DNA of 64,000 nucleotides from Nitrospirota bacterium (lineage in GTDB: Bacteria; Nitrospirota; Nitrospiria; Nitrospirales; Nitrospiraceae): assembly GCA_030645475.1 (NCBI GenBank), contig JAUSMA010000067.1, forward strand, positions 1 through 64,000, in the 5' to 3' direction. Below are positions 1 through 8,815 of this stretch, piece after piece. Each line of letters opens with the position of its first letter. Position 1 is the first letter of the stretch. The position numbers and the translations under genes were made by a program. The notes below the pieces were generated by a model. The model was given only the letters and a program-made list of their open reading frames with translations. It was not told the DNA's origin and made no database searches.

Positions 1-44
1 TACGCGCAGCTCCCCCGTCTTGACCGAGACTATTCCGCTGTCGA

Positions 45-3000
45 CTACTTCATCGCCGTCGGAATAGCACGAGGCTCTGGCTGCACATCCGCACGCTTGG
101 CGCCCATTCCTTGAGCGCTCAGCGGTTGGATCCGTGAGTCACCGACCGGCAACACACGGAGGTAGCCCCATTGTCCGGACTGCGTGTAGGGCAGCCGCGC
201 ATTGGACCACACGAAGTCTCCCACCTGACGATACGGGCCGCCCGCACCGCCACGGAGGAACACATCGAGGATCTCGGACCCGGCATACTCCACCACGCTG
301 ATCATGTCGGCACCGGGCATGTAGGGCTCGATCGGCCATTCATGGCCTTCGACCGCAAACATCCCGTTCTGTTCGCTGTTCGCGCCGATCACATGGATGC
401 GAATCGCGTCACCGGCATGCGCCTCGATCAGAGGCGTGATCGGATCTTCGGGCTTGTCCACCACGCAGGGCTGGAAAATCTTGCCCAGCGAGCAGCCTTG
501 CTCCTCACGGAACTTATAGGGTTCCGCGCGATAGTTGACCGACGTCAACCCGGCGACGTTTTGCACATAGGGCATGAACGCGGTGCCGATGATGTTGTCC
601 TCATCTTGGAAGAAGAGGGCCACGTCACGGTAGTTCCGCTTGCCGACGTTCTCTGGCAGGCTGGCGTCCACAATGACGTCAGCTCTCCATGAATTCTTCT
701 GCGAGATATCGGCCCCGGTGACAGGGTCACGATACTGGGAGCCCTTCGGCCCGATGACCACCGCTCCGTACAATCCGTTGCGCGGATTGACGACGATGTT
801 GCCACCGTCCCACACCAGCGACGTCGTTTCCTTGTTGGAAGGATGCGCGTAGTAGGTATAGGTGCGGCTCTCGCCTGGGGCAATCGTCTGATCGCCAGGA
901 TTGTTCCCGACGTTCAGGCCCTGGCTGTCTCTCGGATCGAAAGCCAGGCCCGGCGCAAAGAATGACGCCCGGCTCGCCTTCATCTTGTTCTTCAGATGGA
1001 CCTTGATGCAGTCGCCAAGATTGGCACGCAACGTGAGAGGATTCGGCATCACATTGCCCGCCACCGTGGTCGCTTCTTCTTCCAGCGCGAAGATCTTGCC
1101 TTCCGGCACGGTCATTTCGATCTTGCGCTCAAAGTCGACTTCGATCACATCCGGCGCCTTCGGGTGGAGCTTCAACGGACGGTCCAAGGACACGACGTTG
1201 AAATTCTTCACCGGGGCATCGGACGGACAGACGGAACTCGGCGTGGCCGGAATCCCGAGAGGATTGGTTCCTCTGGGCAATGGCTTCAAGTCCGCCACTT
1301 CTTTATCGAGCACGCGCACGATACCCCATCCACCTTCGGCGAAGTGTGACGTTCTGCCGTTGAAGTGGATGTAGTCGCCCGGCATGCCCTGGAATCCGCC
1401 CGCTTTGCTCACGAGGTCATACCGCTCGGCGATCCCGACGTGAATCGAGTTCTTCCGATTGGCATCTGCCGCATACCGTTCCGTGAGGAAGGTATGGCCT
1501 GAAATGGTCCAGACGTGGGATTCGTTCATGAGCTGGTGCAACAGACGGAACACCATGGTGTCCCCAGTGTACGCCCGCAAGAGCGGCGTACCAGGATCGC
1601 CATGGATCGCGCTGTTGAACAGCTTGGACGTATCCGGATTGTTGGACAGACGTTGTGCAAACGGAGCCGCGCGGAAGTTGAACCCGCTACCGGTCGTATG
1701 CGTACCGCCGTTGATGTACTTGTTCGGAGAAGCCAGAATCTTATCCGGCATCTGGAACGAAATGGTCTTGCCTGCTTCCAACGCCACTTCGATGGGCTGT
1801 CCCGGAGGATTGCCCGCCTCGATGGTGTTCACCGTGTGCGGAACGGTGTCATGGATCGACACCATCAACTCACGGAAGCTGCCACTCACACCGGCACCGA
1901 TCGGCTCGTTGCTGTGAATATCGGCAATCGGACCGCTATACACCAGCTTGCCGTTCTTCGGATCGTGATAGGTGGACCCGAACGGCTCCACGATCGTCAC
2001 GCCGAACCCGCCATGCGGCCAGGTCGTCGCGCCGAACGCGTGGTCATGCCAGAACACGGTCCCCATATCGACGTCCACCCACCACCGGTACCGCACGAAC
2101 TCCGGCGACACGAGATCGCCCGCCGGATGGTTCTGCTTCAGTGGCTTGAAGAACGTCACGTTCTCGCCCTTGATCTCCTTGATCCTGGCGACTTCCTGAC
2201 AGCTCTTGTCCCGCGGCAATGAAGCCGTGGCATCGTGGCCCTTCTCCAAACAATCCATGCCCACCATCACTTCGGTGTTCACATGGAACGGCGTGGCACC
2301 CGGCGCCATCTGAATCTTCATGGACGCAGAACCAGCCTTCACGGCACCCGTCAGCTTACCGACCATCGGGGCCGGCAACCCATGCTTGGTCTTCTTGCCC
2401 CACATGGTGAACGGACGGACCGACATTTCATACTCGAACCCGGAGATGACACCATCCGAATTCCCCGTGTCGAACTGGAAGAAGTGGGGATGGATGTTGA
2501 TCTTGGACGACTGGAAATTCGTGTAATCGTCGTCGTCCCATTCGCTCGTCAACAACAAGTCCACGCAGTCATACACGTTGGCGCGAATGACCGCCGGAAG
2601 CTTGAGGTCGTCGTTCGCTCTGGTCAGGTTCTCCTCTTCATGGAGCACGTAGATCAGACCGTCCTTATCGACCATCGCCGGCTCTTTGCCCTGCTTCTTG
2701 GCTAGAGTAATCGGCATACGGACGAAATGGATGTTGTAATGCTTACGATTGGCATTGTCGGGGCAGAGGCTCCAACGGCCCTGCTCGCCCGGCTGTGCCG
2801 GCTCGGAAGTCCGCTCACCATTAGCGTCCTGGTGAATCGGTTCCAGCCATGGCGCACCGCTGTGGTTGGCAGAGAACGGTACCCGCTTGCCGAAGTGCGG
2901 CTTGAACAGAGGCCAGGACATCTTGGCCGTGGTCGGATCAAACAGGATGGCTGGTCTGGTGCTGTCATCCCACTTGGCTGCCGCCGGGTACTTCGGATTC

Positions 3001-4985
3001 TGGGCGGTGCTTTCACGCTCGCCCCTGGCAATGTTGCCATCCCACTTCCAATCCCACACGGTGGAATCGTAGGAGATGATCTGAGCCTTCTCATCGTTCG
3101 TGTGGCCTGGCTGACCGGCGGCCGGCACAAACATTTCGACCCAATCCTTGATGTTCACAATGACGGGATCGGACTTCCAGTTGGTCTTCTGGCTCTTGTC
3201 GACAATCTTGAAGACCTTCCCGAACCAATCGACGGTCGTCCCGATCAACTTATCGGACGACACGCCCTGCTTCATCCGGCCCTTCCGGTCCGGCAATTCC
3301 GCCAAGTCAGGCATCGTGTCCGTATGGGCCGCGCCGACTTGCAGCGTATTGTAGAAACGGCCGTACCCCCACATGCCCGCCACATAATGGTGCGCGACAT
3401 GGCAGTGATACAGGAATTCACCGGCCAGATGCTGGCAGCCACCGCCACCGCATTCCGGTTCGAGGTCCAAGGCTTCTGATGGCCCGATGACTTCCACGTC
3501 CACGCGATCGGACTTGGTCCGGACGACCGGATACTTCACAGGACCATCCTGACCCTTGTACCAATGTTCTTCCTGATCGGCACGCGGGCTGCGCTGCCAG
3601 CGGATCGTTCCGCTGTGCGGATGGTGGGAATGGAACACTTCCGATCCACCATGCACCAACCGCCACTTGACCGGATCGCCCAGATAGCCGCGGGCAATTG
3701 TGGTCGGCGTATCGCCGAACGTATAGGCGCTGTAGGCCATCGACTCATCTTCGAAACCGAAATACTCGTGCTGCAGATGCATTTCATCGATACCGAAGGG
3801 CTCGCTGCGATAGTTGATCGCACGGCCACCCGGACGATAGGCATCCGTCAGCGGATCGCGCTGCGGGAGGAAGTCGCCCTTCTTGTTCAACGGACGGAAG
3901 GCTTCATCGCCGATCTCGTGATAGAACAACACGAACTCGCGGAAGTCCGGTCCGGACCCGTTGTCGATGTTCACTTGCCAGCCGCTCGTGACCGGCTTAT
4001 CGGGGCCAGTCCCCAACGAATCGACATACGTCGATCCCTTCGGCTCCACAATGAGGGCACCGAAGAGACCCAGCACGGTCAACTCACGGTCGTGGCTGTA
4101 GGAGTGAAACTGCCGCACACCCTCCTGCATCTGGGGATGGATGTACCACTCGAACTCCTGCGACTTGCCAGGAGCCACGATGGACTCAGGATTCGTCGTC
4201 GTGGCCGGCTTGCCGGTCGCGCTGACGATCATGCTGGAGGCGCTGACGAACAGACTGCCGTCTTCACCTTCCATCTGATTGCGGAGGGTCATTTTCATGC
4301 AATCGCCCTGGTTGACGCGAAGCACCAGAGGCTGAATCATGTCGCCCTGCAACCCGGTGGTCACCGCTCCCGGATCGAAGCCATCCTTGTCGCGCGCGGC
4401 TTTGTTCTTGGCTTCTTCGGCCCGCACCTTGTCGACATCCTGGGCCAACACGTACATGTAGCCTGGATAGAAATCGAGCCAACGGTTCAACGTGATCTCG
4501 ACGTTGATCATCGACACGTCGTACTTCTTTACCGGCACACCGGCCGGACACTTCCCGCCCGACGTCATCACCGGCTCACCCTTGGTCCCATCCGACATCA
4601 GCAAGAAGCTGCTACCGTCCTGGCCCATGTACTGGTGCATCATCGACATCTCGTTGAAGGCACCGGACGTCTGCTGCGCCTTGGCATCTTTCTGCGCCTG
4701 CTGCTCGAGCTTCTCCATCAGGCGATGGTGCTGCATCTCCATCTTTTCTGCATTACCGGCACGACCCTCCATGGCATTTTCCACCACGGTCTGGCCCTTC
4801 AACTGCTGAGTCCATCCCGGCATGGCGACCGGAGTGGCATGCCCTTGATGGGACTCCTCTCCTGCTCCCGCCGCAAACAGCCCCGGTGTTGCCACCAGAC
4901 TGCCGGCCAGCAAGACGCTCTGCAGCATCAGCGCCAACCTCGTACGGCGCCGCTTGCGCGTTGGTTTACACACATCACCCCTCAT
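45..4985 (-). CDS. Giant secreted multicopper oxidase
   Basis: Predicted copper oxidase acting outside the cytoplasm. The N-terminus has a basic stretch and a hydrophobic segment (about residues 16-40), consistent with a signal peptide. A coiled, Met/Gln-rich linker (about 70-120) precedes three related two-domain cupredoxin units (about 145-550, 740-1230 and 1252-1615). Unit starts are marked by recurring CP-x4-VK or similar segments and by repeated EPKGSTY/EPFGSTY/GPKGSQY motifs. Copper ligands are visible: HxxHxH at 452-457, HCHxxxHxxxxM at 527-538 (type 1 Cys528), HPH at 832-834 and HDH at 980-982. The third unit has no ligand set. The HCH block lies before the two HxH blocks, the reverse of ordinary laccases. 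A sigma-54 promoter lies upstream. The substrate is unknown; Mn(II), Fe(II) or Cu(I) oxidation are possible. The family call is firm, the substrate is not. Confidence 0.93.
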   Translation of the reverse strand: MRGDVCKPTRKRRRTRLALMLQSVLLAGSLVATPGLFAAGAGEESHQGHATPVAMPGWTQQLKGQTVVENAMEGRAGNAEKMEMQHHRLMEKLEQQAQKDAKAQQTSGAFNEMSMMHQYMGQDGSSFLLMSDGTKGEPVMTSGGKCPAGVPVKKYDVSMINVEITLNRWLDFYPGYMYVLAQDVDKVRAEEAKNKAARDKDGFDPGAVTTGLQGDMIQPLVLRVNQGDCMKMTLRNQMEGEDGSLFVSASSMIVSATGKPATTTNPESIVAPGKSQEFEWYIHPQMQEGVRQFHSYSHDRELTVLGLFGALIVEPKGSTYVDSLGTGPDKPVTSGWQVNIDNGSGPDFREFVLFYHEIGDEAFRPLNKKGDFLPQRDPLTDAYRPGGRAINYRSEPFGIDEMHLQHEYFGFEDESMAYSAYTFGDTPTTIARGYLGDPVKWRLVHGGSEVFHSHHPHSGTIRWQRSPRADQEEHWYKGQDGPVKYPVVRTKSDRVDVEVIGPSEALDLEPECGGGGCQHLAGEFLYHCHVAHHYVAGMWGYGRFYNTLQVGAAHTDTMPDLAELPDRKGRMKQGVSSDKLIGTTVDWFGKVFKIVDKSQKTNWKSDPVIVNIKDWVEMFVPAAGQPGHTNDEKAQIISYDSTVWDWKWDGNIARGERESTAQNPKYPAAAKWDDSTRPAILFDPTTAKMSWPLFKPHFGKRVPFSANHSGAPWLEPIHQDANGERTSEPAQPGEQGRWSLCPDNANRKHYNIHFVRMPITLAKKQGKEPAMVDKDGLIYVLHEEENLTRANDDLKLPAVIRANVYDCVDLLLTSEWDDDDYTNFQSSKINIHPHFFQFDTGNSDGVISGFEYEMSVRPFTMWGKKTKHGLPAPMVGKLTGAVKAGSASMKIQMAPGATPFHVNTEVMVGMDCLEKGHDATASLPRDKSCQEVARIKEIKGENVTFFKPLKQNHPAGDLVSPEFVRYRWWVDVDMGTVFWHDHAFGATTWPHGGFGVTIVEPFGSTYHDPKNGKLVYSGPIADIHSNEPIGAGVSGSFRELMVSIHDTVPHTVNTIEAGNPPGQPIEVALEAGKTISFQMPDKILASPNKYINGGTHTTGSGFNFRAAPFAQRLSNNPDTSKLFNSAIHGDPGTPLLRAYTGDTMVFRLLHQLMNESHVWTISGHTFLTERYAADANRKNSIHVGIAERYDLVSKAGGFQGMPGDYIHFNGRTSHFAEGGWGIVRVLDKEVADLKPLPRGTNPLGIPATPSSVCPSDAPVKNFNVVSLDRPLKLHPKAPDVIEVDFERKIEMTVPEGKIFALEEEATTVAGNVMPNPLTLRANLGDCIKVHLKNKMKASRASFFAPGLAFDPRDSQGLNVGNNPGDQTIAPGESRTYTYYAHPSNKETTSLVWDGGNIVVNPRNGLYGAVVIGPKGSQYRDPVTGADISQKNSWRADVIVDASLPENVGKRNYRDVALFFQDEDNIIGTAFMPYVQNVAGLTSVNYRAEPYKFREEQGCSLGKIFQPCVVDKPEDPITPLIEAHAGDAIRIHVIGANSEQNGMFAVEGHEWPIEPYMPGADMISVVEYAGSEILDVFLRGGAGGPYRQVGDFVWSNARLPYTQSGQWGYLRVLPVGDSRIQPLSAQGMGAKRADVQPEPRAIPTAMK

Positions 4986-5061
4986 AGTACGGCCTCCCCC
5001 TGTTATGTCCGCCTTACCTGGCGGATGGTTGAATCCAACTTACGTGCGCTATCAGCTGTGA

Positions 5062-5104
5062 GCGATCGGCTTCAGTGTTCGATTTTCCCCTGCAAGCCGA
5101 TTGC
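5062..5104 (-). other. Inverted repeat in the oxidase mRNA leader
   Basis: Arms GCGATCGGCTT (5062-5072) and AAGCCGATTGC (5094-5104) match at 10 of 11 positions around a 21-base loop. It lies between the predicted transcription start near 5229 and the oxidase start codon, so it would form a stem-loop in the untranslated leader. Its role is unknown; mRNA stability or translational control is possible. Confidence 0.4.
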
Positions 5105-5240
5105 TGACGGCTGATCTCTTCCCTACTTTGCTTCCCTTGGCCTTCGTTAGGTGCTGGTGAAGGGTCCTCCTTACGGAGAAGAGGGTCATTCGGAGGCCGG
5201 TCCTAATCACCCAGACCTCCACCAGCAACGCTACGTATAC

Positions 5241-5254
5241 GCAGCTTGCGTGCC
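5241..5254 (-). promoter_or_regulatory. Sigma-54 (-24/-12) promoter of the multicopper oxidase
   Basis: Read on the minus strand, the sequence is AGGCACG-CAAG-CTGCG, matching the sigma-54 consensus TGGCACG-N4-TTGC at 9 of the 11 specified positions, with the obligatory GG-N10-GC spacing (GG at 5254-5253, GC at 5242-5241). The predicted start of transcription is near 5229, about 245 bases before the oxidase start codon. A sigma-54 activator is encoded next door at 5617-7002, which supports the call. Confidence 0.75.
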
Positions 5255-5416
5255 TCGACAGAGAAAGCGGGAGGAATGAGCAGCGAATCCGCTCCAGTCC
5301 TTACGATTCGCACAGGACGACTCTGTGAAATTCGTCCCGTCAACCGGAGAATCTTCTACAGAACTAGACAGTCTCTTCGTGCAGTAATTACAAATGCAGT
5401 AAATTCAAACAGATAG

Positions 5417-5438
5417 ACTGTCCAATTCATTGGACAGT
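5417..5438. promoter_or_regulatory. 22-bp perfect palindrome, likely enhancer for the oxidase promoter
   Basis: Arms ACTGTCCAAT and ATTGGACAGT flank a 2-base centre and match perfectly. The centre lies about 200 bp upstream of the predicted sigma-54 transcription start, a usual distance for a bacterial enhancer-binding protein. The half site GACAGT recurs near 5367. The neighbouring PAS/AAA/Fis protein is the most likely ligand, by inference. Confidence 0.65.
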
Positions 5439-5616
5439 TGCTATGGAAATGTGGGGCGGAAACGGGCAGTCGCTAGAGCCTTGCGAAGAAGAAATGGGGT
5501 ACGAACGAACGGATTGGCGGCACAAGAAAGGCGTCTTACTGAGTCAGCGGGAGCTGAGTCGAGGAGCACTAATAGGCGGAGACTGGAATGCAGTCGAAGG
5601 GGCCACCTCCCTCACG

Positions 5617-7002
5617 TCAGGCCTCACCCACTCCATAACTACGGAGCTTGTTATAGAGGCTCGCCCGGCTGATCTTGAGGAGCTTAGCGGCCTGCGCACG
5701 ATTATTCCCTGTTTGCTGGAGCGCTTGAAGAATCCGTGCATGCTCTGCCTGGCGGGTCGCCCCGCGGGCAACGGTACGGAGATCGTGTTCAACCGGTTTC
5801 GATCCCATTGCCACGATGTCCTTGCAATTCAACGTGGGACCAGTGGTGGTAACGACGGCCCGCTCTATATAGTGTTGAAGCTCCCGCACGTTGCCAGGCC
5901 ATGTGGCCTGGGTGAGCGCCTGCATCACATCCGGCGAGACCTGCCGGACTGGCTGCCGGTGGCGCTTGCAGGACGCCGCCACGAAATGCTGCACCAGGAG
6001 CGGGATATCTTCTCGCCGGTGACGGAGCGGAGGAAGAGACAACGGCAGCACCGCCAGCCGATAGTAGAGGTCTTGCCGAAAGCTCTTGGCCTTGACGAGC
6101 TCGACAAGATCCCTGTTCGTCGCAGACACGACCCGCACATCGATCTTGATCGGCTGATTGCCTCCGACCCGCTTGATCTCCCCTTCCTGAAGCACCCGCA
6201 GCAACTTGGATTGAAAGGTCGCAGTCGTATCGGCGATTTCGTCCAGGAAGATCGTCCCGCCATCCGCCTCTTCGAAGAGTCCACGTTTGGTGGCATGTGC
6301 GCCGGTGAAGGAGCCCTTCACATGGCCGAAGAGCTCACTCTCCAACAGCGTTTCAGGCAACGAACCGCAATCGACGACGACGAACGGTTTGTCCCGTCGA
6401 TAGCTGGTCTGATGAATCGTTTTCGCCACCAGTTCCTTCCCGGTGCCGCTCTCTCCCTGAATCAACACGGTAGCGCAACTGTCCGCCACGAGCCGGATCA
6501 TCTCGAGCACTTCTCGCATTGGCGCGCTCGAGCCGATCAACTCGCCCAGCTTCGCCCCCTGCTTCACGGCCGCATGCGCACCACTCGTCTGCATCTCGGC
6601 TTTCGGCAAGGCCTTGAACAGCACCAGTACCGACTCGACCTTGCCGCTGCTTGAAACAAGCGGAAACGCCTGATGCATCCCACAGGCCGTGCCATCCCCG
6701 CCGGACGCACAGGCCACGGACCGAACCTCAGGCGATTCGTACATCTTGGTCGCCGGGCAGGTGCCACAGGGATCGCTCCGGTGAGCAAAGGCCTGATAAC
6801 ACTTGGCTGAATGGCCCGATGACGTTGATGTGTCTTCAGACCATGCCGATTCGTTCGCGTAGATCACATTGAAGTCACGATCCACCACCGCCACCCGATC
6901 GGAAAACCCACCGGCTAACTGCTTGATGGCTTCCAGTCGAGCTGCAAGGATGGGATCGGTTAGGAAGGGGACAGACGAATGGTCTCGTTGAGATCCGGCC
7001 AT
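5617..7002 (-). CDS. PAS-domain sigma-54-dependent transcriptional activator
   Basis: Bacterial enhancer-binding protein. An N-terminal PAS domain is followed by an AAA+ sigma-54 interaction domain, with Walker A GESGTGKE, the sigma-54 contact loop GSFTGA and Walker B FLDEIAD, and a C-terminal Fis-type helix-turn-helix ending [13 protein letters not shown]. The PAS region carries CY-x8-PC-x2-C plus two further Cys, suggesting redox or metal sensing. The ATG at 7002 is preferred because an AGAGGTG ribosome site precedes it; an in-frame TTG at 7041 would add 13 residues. It lies just downstream of a receiver gene and upstream of the oxidase promoter, so it is the likely oxidase activator. There is no receiver domain, so activation is probably by ligand or redox change rather than phosphorylation. 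Confidence 0.92.
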   Translation of the reverse strand: MAGSQRDHSSVPFLTDPILAARLEAIKQLAGGFSDRVAVVDRDFNVIYANESAWSEDTSTSSGHSAKCYQAFAHRSDPCGTCPATKMYESPEVRSVACASGGDGTACGMHQAFPLVSSSGKVESVLVLFKALPKAEMQTSGAHAAVKQGAKLGELIGSSAPMREVLEMIRLVADSCATVLIQGESGTGKELVAKTIHQTSYRRDKPFVVVDCGSLPETLLESELFGHVKGSFTGAHATKRGLFEEADGGTIFLDEIADTTATFQSKLLRVLQEGEIKRVGGNQPIKIDVRVVSATNRDLVELVKAKSFRQDLYYRLAVLPLSLPPLRHRREDIPLLVQHFVAASCKRHRQPVRQVSPDVMQALTQATWPGNVRELQHYIERAVVTTTGPTLNCKDIVAMGSKPVEHDLRTVARGATRQAEHARILQALQQTGNNRAQAAKLLKISRASLYNKLRSYGVGEA

Positions 7003-7045
7003 CTCACACCTCTCACAAGCTAAAGAGTCGCTAGGGTACAAGGTC

Positions 7046-7441
7046 TCAGTCTATTTTTCCATTCAATGCCGGGCCTAAGAGGCGCCGGACGGTTCCCTTG
7101 AGTTCGCTCAGGCGAACCGGCTTGTCGAAATACGCCTCGACGCCGATAGCCAAGGCATCGGCTTTCGTCTTGGGGTCGCCAAATGACGTCAGCAGCACAA
7201 TAGGGACCCCGGGAGCAAAGGTCCGGAGCCTGGCAATATAATCTAAGCCCCCTGCCGGCATACGGAGATCCGTGAGAATCAATGTCGGACGAGCATCCAG
7301 CACCGACCGAAGCGCCTCATCCCCATCGGCCGCTTCCCGGATAGAGACCCCAAGATCCCATAACTCATCGCACAACAAACTTCGCATGTCCTGGTCATCT
7401 TCGGCAATGAGTAGGACCACTGGCGTCCGTTCCTGCAACAT
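7046..7441 (-). CDS. Single-domain response regulator (receiver)
   Basis: CheY-like receiver of 131 residues with no output domain. The acidic pair is in IAEDDQD, the phospho-acceptor Asp in LTDLRMP, the Thr/Ser in LLTSFG and the Lys in FDKPV, so it appears phosphorylatable. ATG 7441 follows a G-rich ribosome site (AGAGGGGGT); the GTG directly before it is a less likely start. It is the first gene of an operon with the PAS sigma-54 activator. A role as phosphate sink or as a partner of a nearby kinase is inferred. Confidence 0.88.
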   Translation of the reverse strand: MLQERTPVVLLIAEDDQDMRSLLCDELWDLGVSIREAADGDEALRSVLDARPTLILTDLRMPAGGLDYIARLRTFAPGVPIVLLTSFGDPKTKADALAIGVEAYFDKPVRLSELKGTVRRLLGPALNGKID

Positions 7442-7502
7442 CACGTACCCCCTCTACCTCCAGCCACTTGGCTTACGTGAAAGATAAGAATTCACAACCT
7501 AT

Positions 7503-7516
7503 GCCAACTTGCCTCC
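7503..7516 (-). promoter_or_regulatory. Possible weak sigma-54 promoter
   Basis: On the minus strand GG-N10-GC spacing is met (GGAGGCAAGTTGGC), but the bases after GG depart from the consensus. It would start transcription near 7491, 50 bases before the receiver gene, with the palindrome at 7643-7661 about 160 bp upstream as enhancer. It is supported mainly by that geometry. Confidence 0.3.
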
Positions 7517-7642
7517 TAGCAGTTGTGAGGCCATGGAGTCCGTAAGTACGCAAATCCGCTTGAAATTCCTACAGGCTCACATGACATATGGCGAGGAAAA
7601 CAGTTAGAGCTGGCGAGAATTGGGACAGGCGTCACCCCGCTC

Positions 7643-7661
7643 CTGTCGCAGATCGCGACAG
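7643..7661. promoter_or_regulatory. Palindromic operator copy 1 (CTGTCGC-N5-GCGACAG)
   Basis: Perfect 7-bp arms around a 5-base centre (AGATC). It lies about 200 bp upstream of the receiver/sigma-54 activator operon. The same arms, one base longer, occur at 10252-10272 upstream of the NtrC-type regulator, so both are probably sites for one regulator, most simply the NtrC-type protein itself. Confidence 0.6.
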
Positions 7662-7705
7662 AGAGGGCTCACCGACAATCGACTTACTTATGAGGGGCCT
7701 ATTAT

Positions 7706-8815
7706 TTATATTGATGGAGCTGATCGAGACGTACCAGCAGTCTGAGCCGAGTCAATAGGGAGTCGGATTGTAAAGGTCGTCCCCTTTTCGACTGCACTCT
7801 CCAGGGTAATGGTCCCGCCATGTTCCTCGATGATGCCTTTCACCACCGTGAGACCCAGGCCGGTTCCCTTTCCGAAATCTTTGGTGGTAAAAAAAGGATC
7901 GAAGATTTTTGTGCGGATCTCCTCCGGCATGCCATGTCCGGTATCGGCGACCTCAAGGCGCACATAATCGCCTTCACGCGCGAGGCCCAGCCTAAGACGC
8001 CCTCCCTCCGGCATGGCATGGAGACTGTTCATCACGAGATTGATGAGTACCTGGATGAGCTGGTCTTGATCGGCATGGACAAAGGGCAATGACGATTCAA
8101 TCGTCGTGTCGACCGTGATGTGACTGTGGGCGATCCGTTCCTGGAACATTTCCAGGCTATCGTCCACGATCTTCGCAAGATCGACGGCCCGCCGCTCCGG
8201 CGTCCTCCGCCGGGCAAAGGCCAGGAGTTGGTTCATCACCTTGGTGATGCGCTCGACCTGCGTGATGATGGTGGTCAGGCCCTTCTTCATCCCGTCATCG
8301 GCTGCGCGTTGGAGCAGGTATTCCGCACGCCCGAGGATCACGTTCATCGGCGTCCCGATTTCATGCGCCATACCGGAAGCCAATGTGCCCAACTCCGCCA
8401 ACCGCTCAGCCCGTCGGAGTTGCACCTCCAGACGTTTGCGCTCTGAAATATCCACGACCGACGCCACCACCCCCATCCCCTTGGCCGTCTGAATAGGCGT
8501 GAGTCCGATTTCCACCGCAAACTCGCTCCCGTCCTTCCGCAAACCGAACAACTCGCGCTGCCCCCCCATCGACCGTGCCTGGGGAGCCTTCATGAACCCG
8601 GCATGGTGCTGCCGATGATCGGATCGAAACGGTCCTGGAATAAGCATCTCGACCGACTGGCCGAGCAACTCGTCTCTCTCGTAGCCGAATTGGTGAAGAG
8701 CAGAGGTATTCACCATCACGATCGCTCCACGCTCATCAATGAGCAACATCCCATTGGGAGCGGCCTCTACAATAAGACGAAACTGCTGCTCGCTATCGAA
8801 CGACTCTGGACTCAC
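7706..8815 (-). CDS. Cytoplasmic PAS sensor histidine kinase
   Basis: Soluble 369-residue kinase with no membrane segment. A PAS domain (about 8-130) with a PAC tail ending in DISERKR is followed by HisKA with phospho-acceptor His in GMAHEIGTP, then HATPase_c with the N box NLVMNSLHAM, DTGHGM, FDPFFTTKD and GTGLGL. All catalytic motifs are present. Its start overlaps the stop of the NtrC-type regulator by 4 bases (ATGA), so the two form a translationally coupled two-component pair. The signal is unknown; the oxidase locus nearby suggests metal or redox. Confidence 0.92.
   Translation of the reverse strand: MSPESFDSEQQFRLIVEAAPNGMLLIDERGAIVMVNTSALHQFGYERDELLGQSVEMLIPGPFRSDHRQHHAGFMKAPQARSMGGQRELFGLRKDGSEFAVEIGLTPIQTAKGMGVVASVVDISERKRLEVQLRRAERLAELGTLASGMAHEIGTPMNVILGRAEYLLQRAADDGMKKGLTTIITQVERITKVMNQLLAFARRRTPERRAVDLAKIVDDSLEMFQERIAHSHITVDTTIESSLPFVHADQDQLIQVLINLVMNSLHAMPEGGRLRLGLAREGDYVRLEVADTGHGMPEEIRTKIFDPFFTTKDFGKGTGLGLTVVKGIIEEHGGTITLESAVEKGTTFTIRLPIDSAQTAGTSRSAPSI

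Noticed and set aside
3564-5114. 516-residue open frame on the plus strand
   Set aside because: Lies antisense to the multicopper oxidase. Its translation is His/Arg/Leu-rich with no domain, as expected from a shadow of a GC-rich gene.
5443-6654. 403-residue plus-strand frame in the regulator block
   Set aside because: Antisense to the sigma-54 activator, whose AAA+ motifs are clear. The start lies at the enhancer palindrome.
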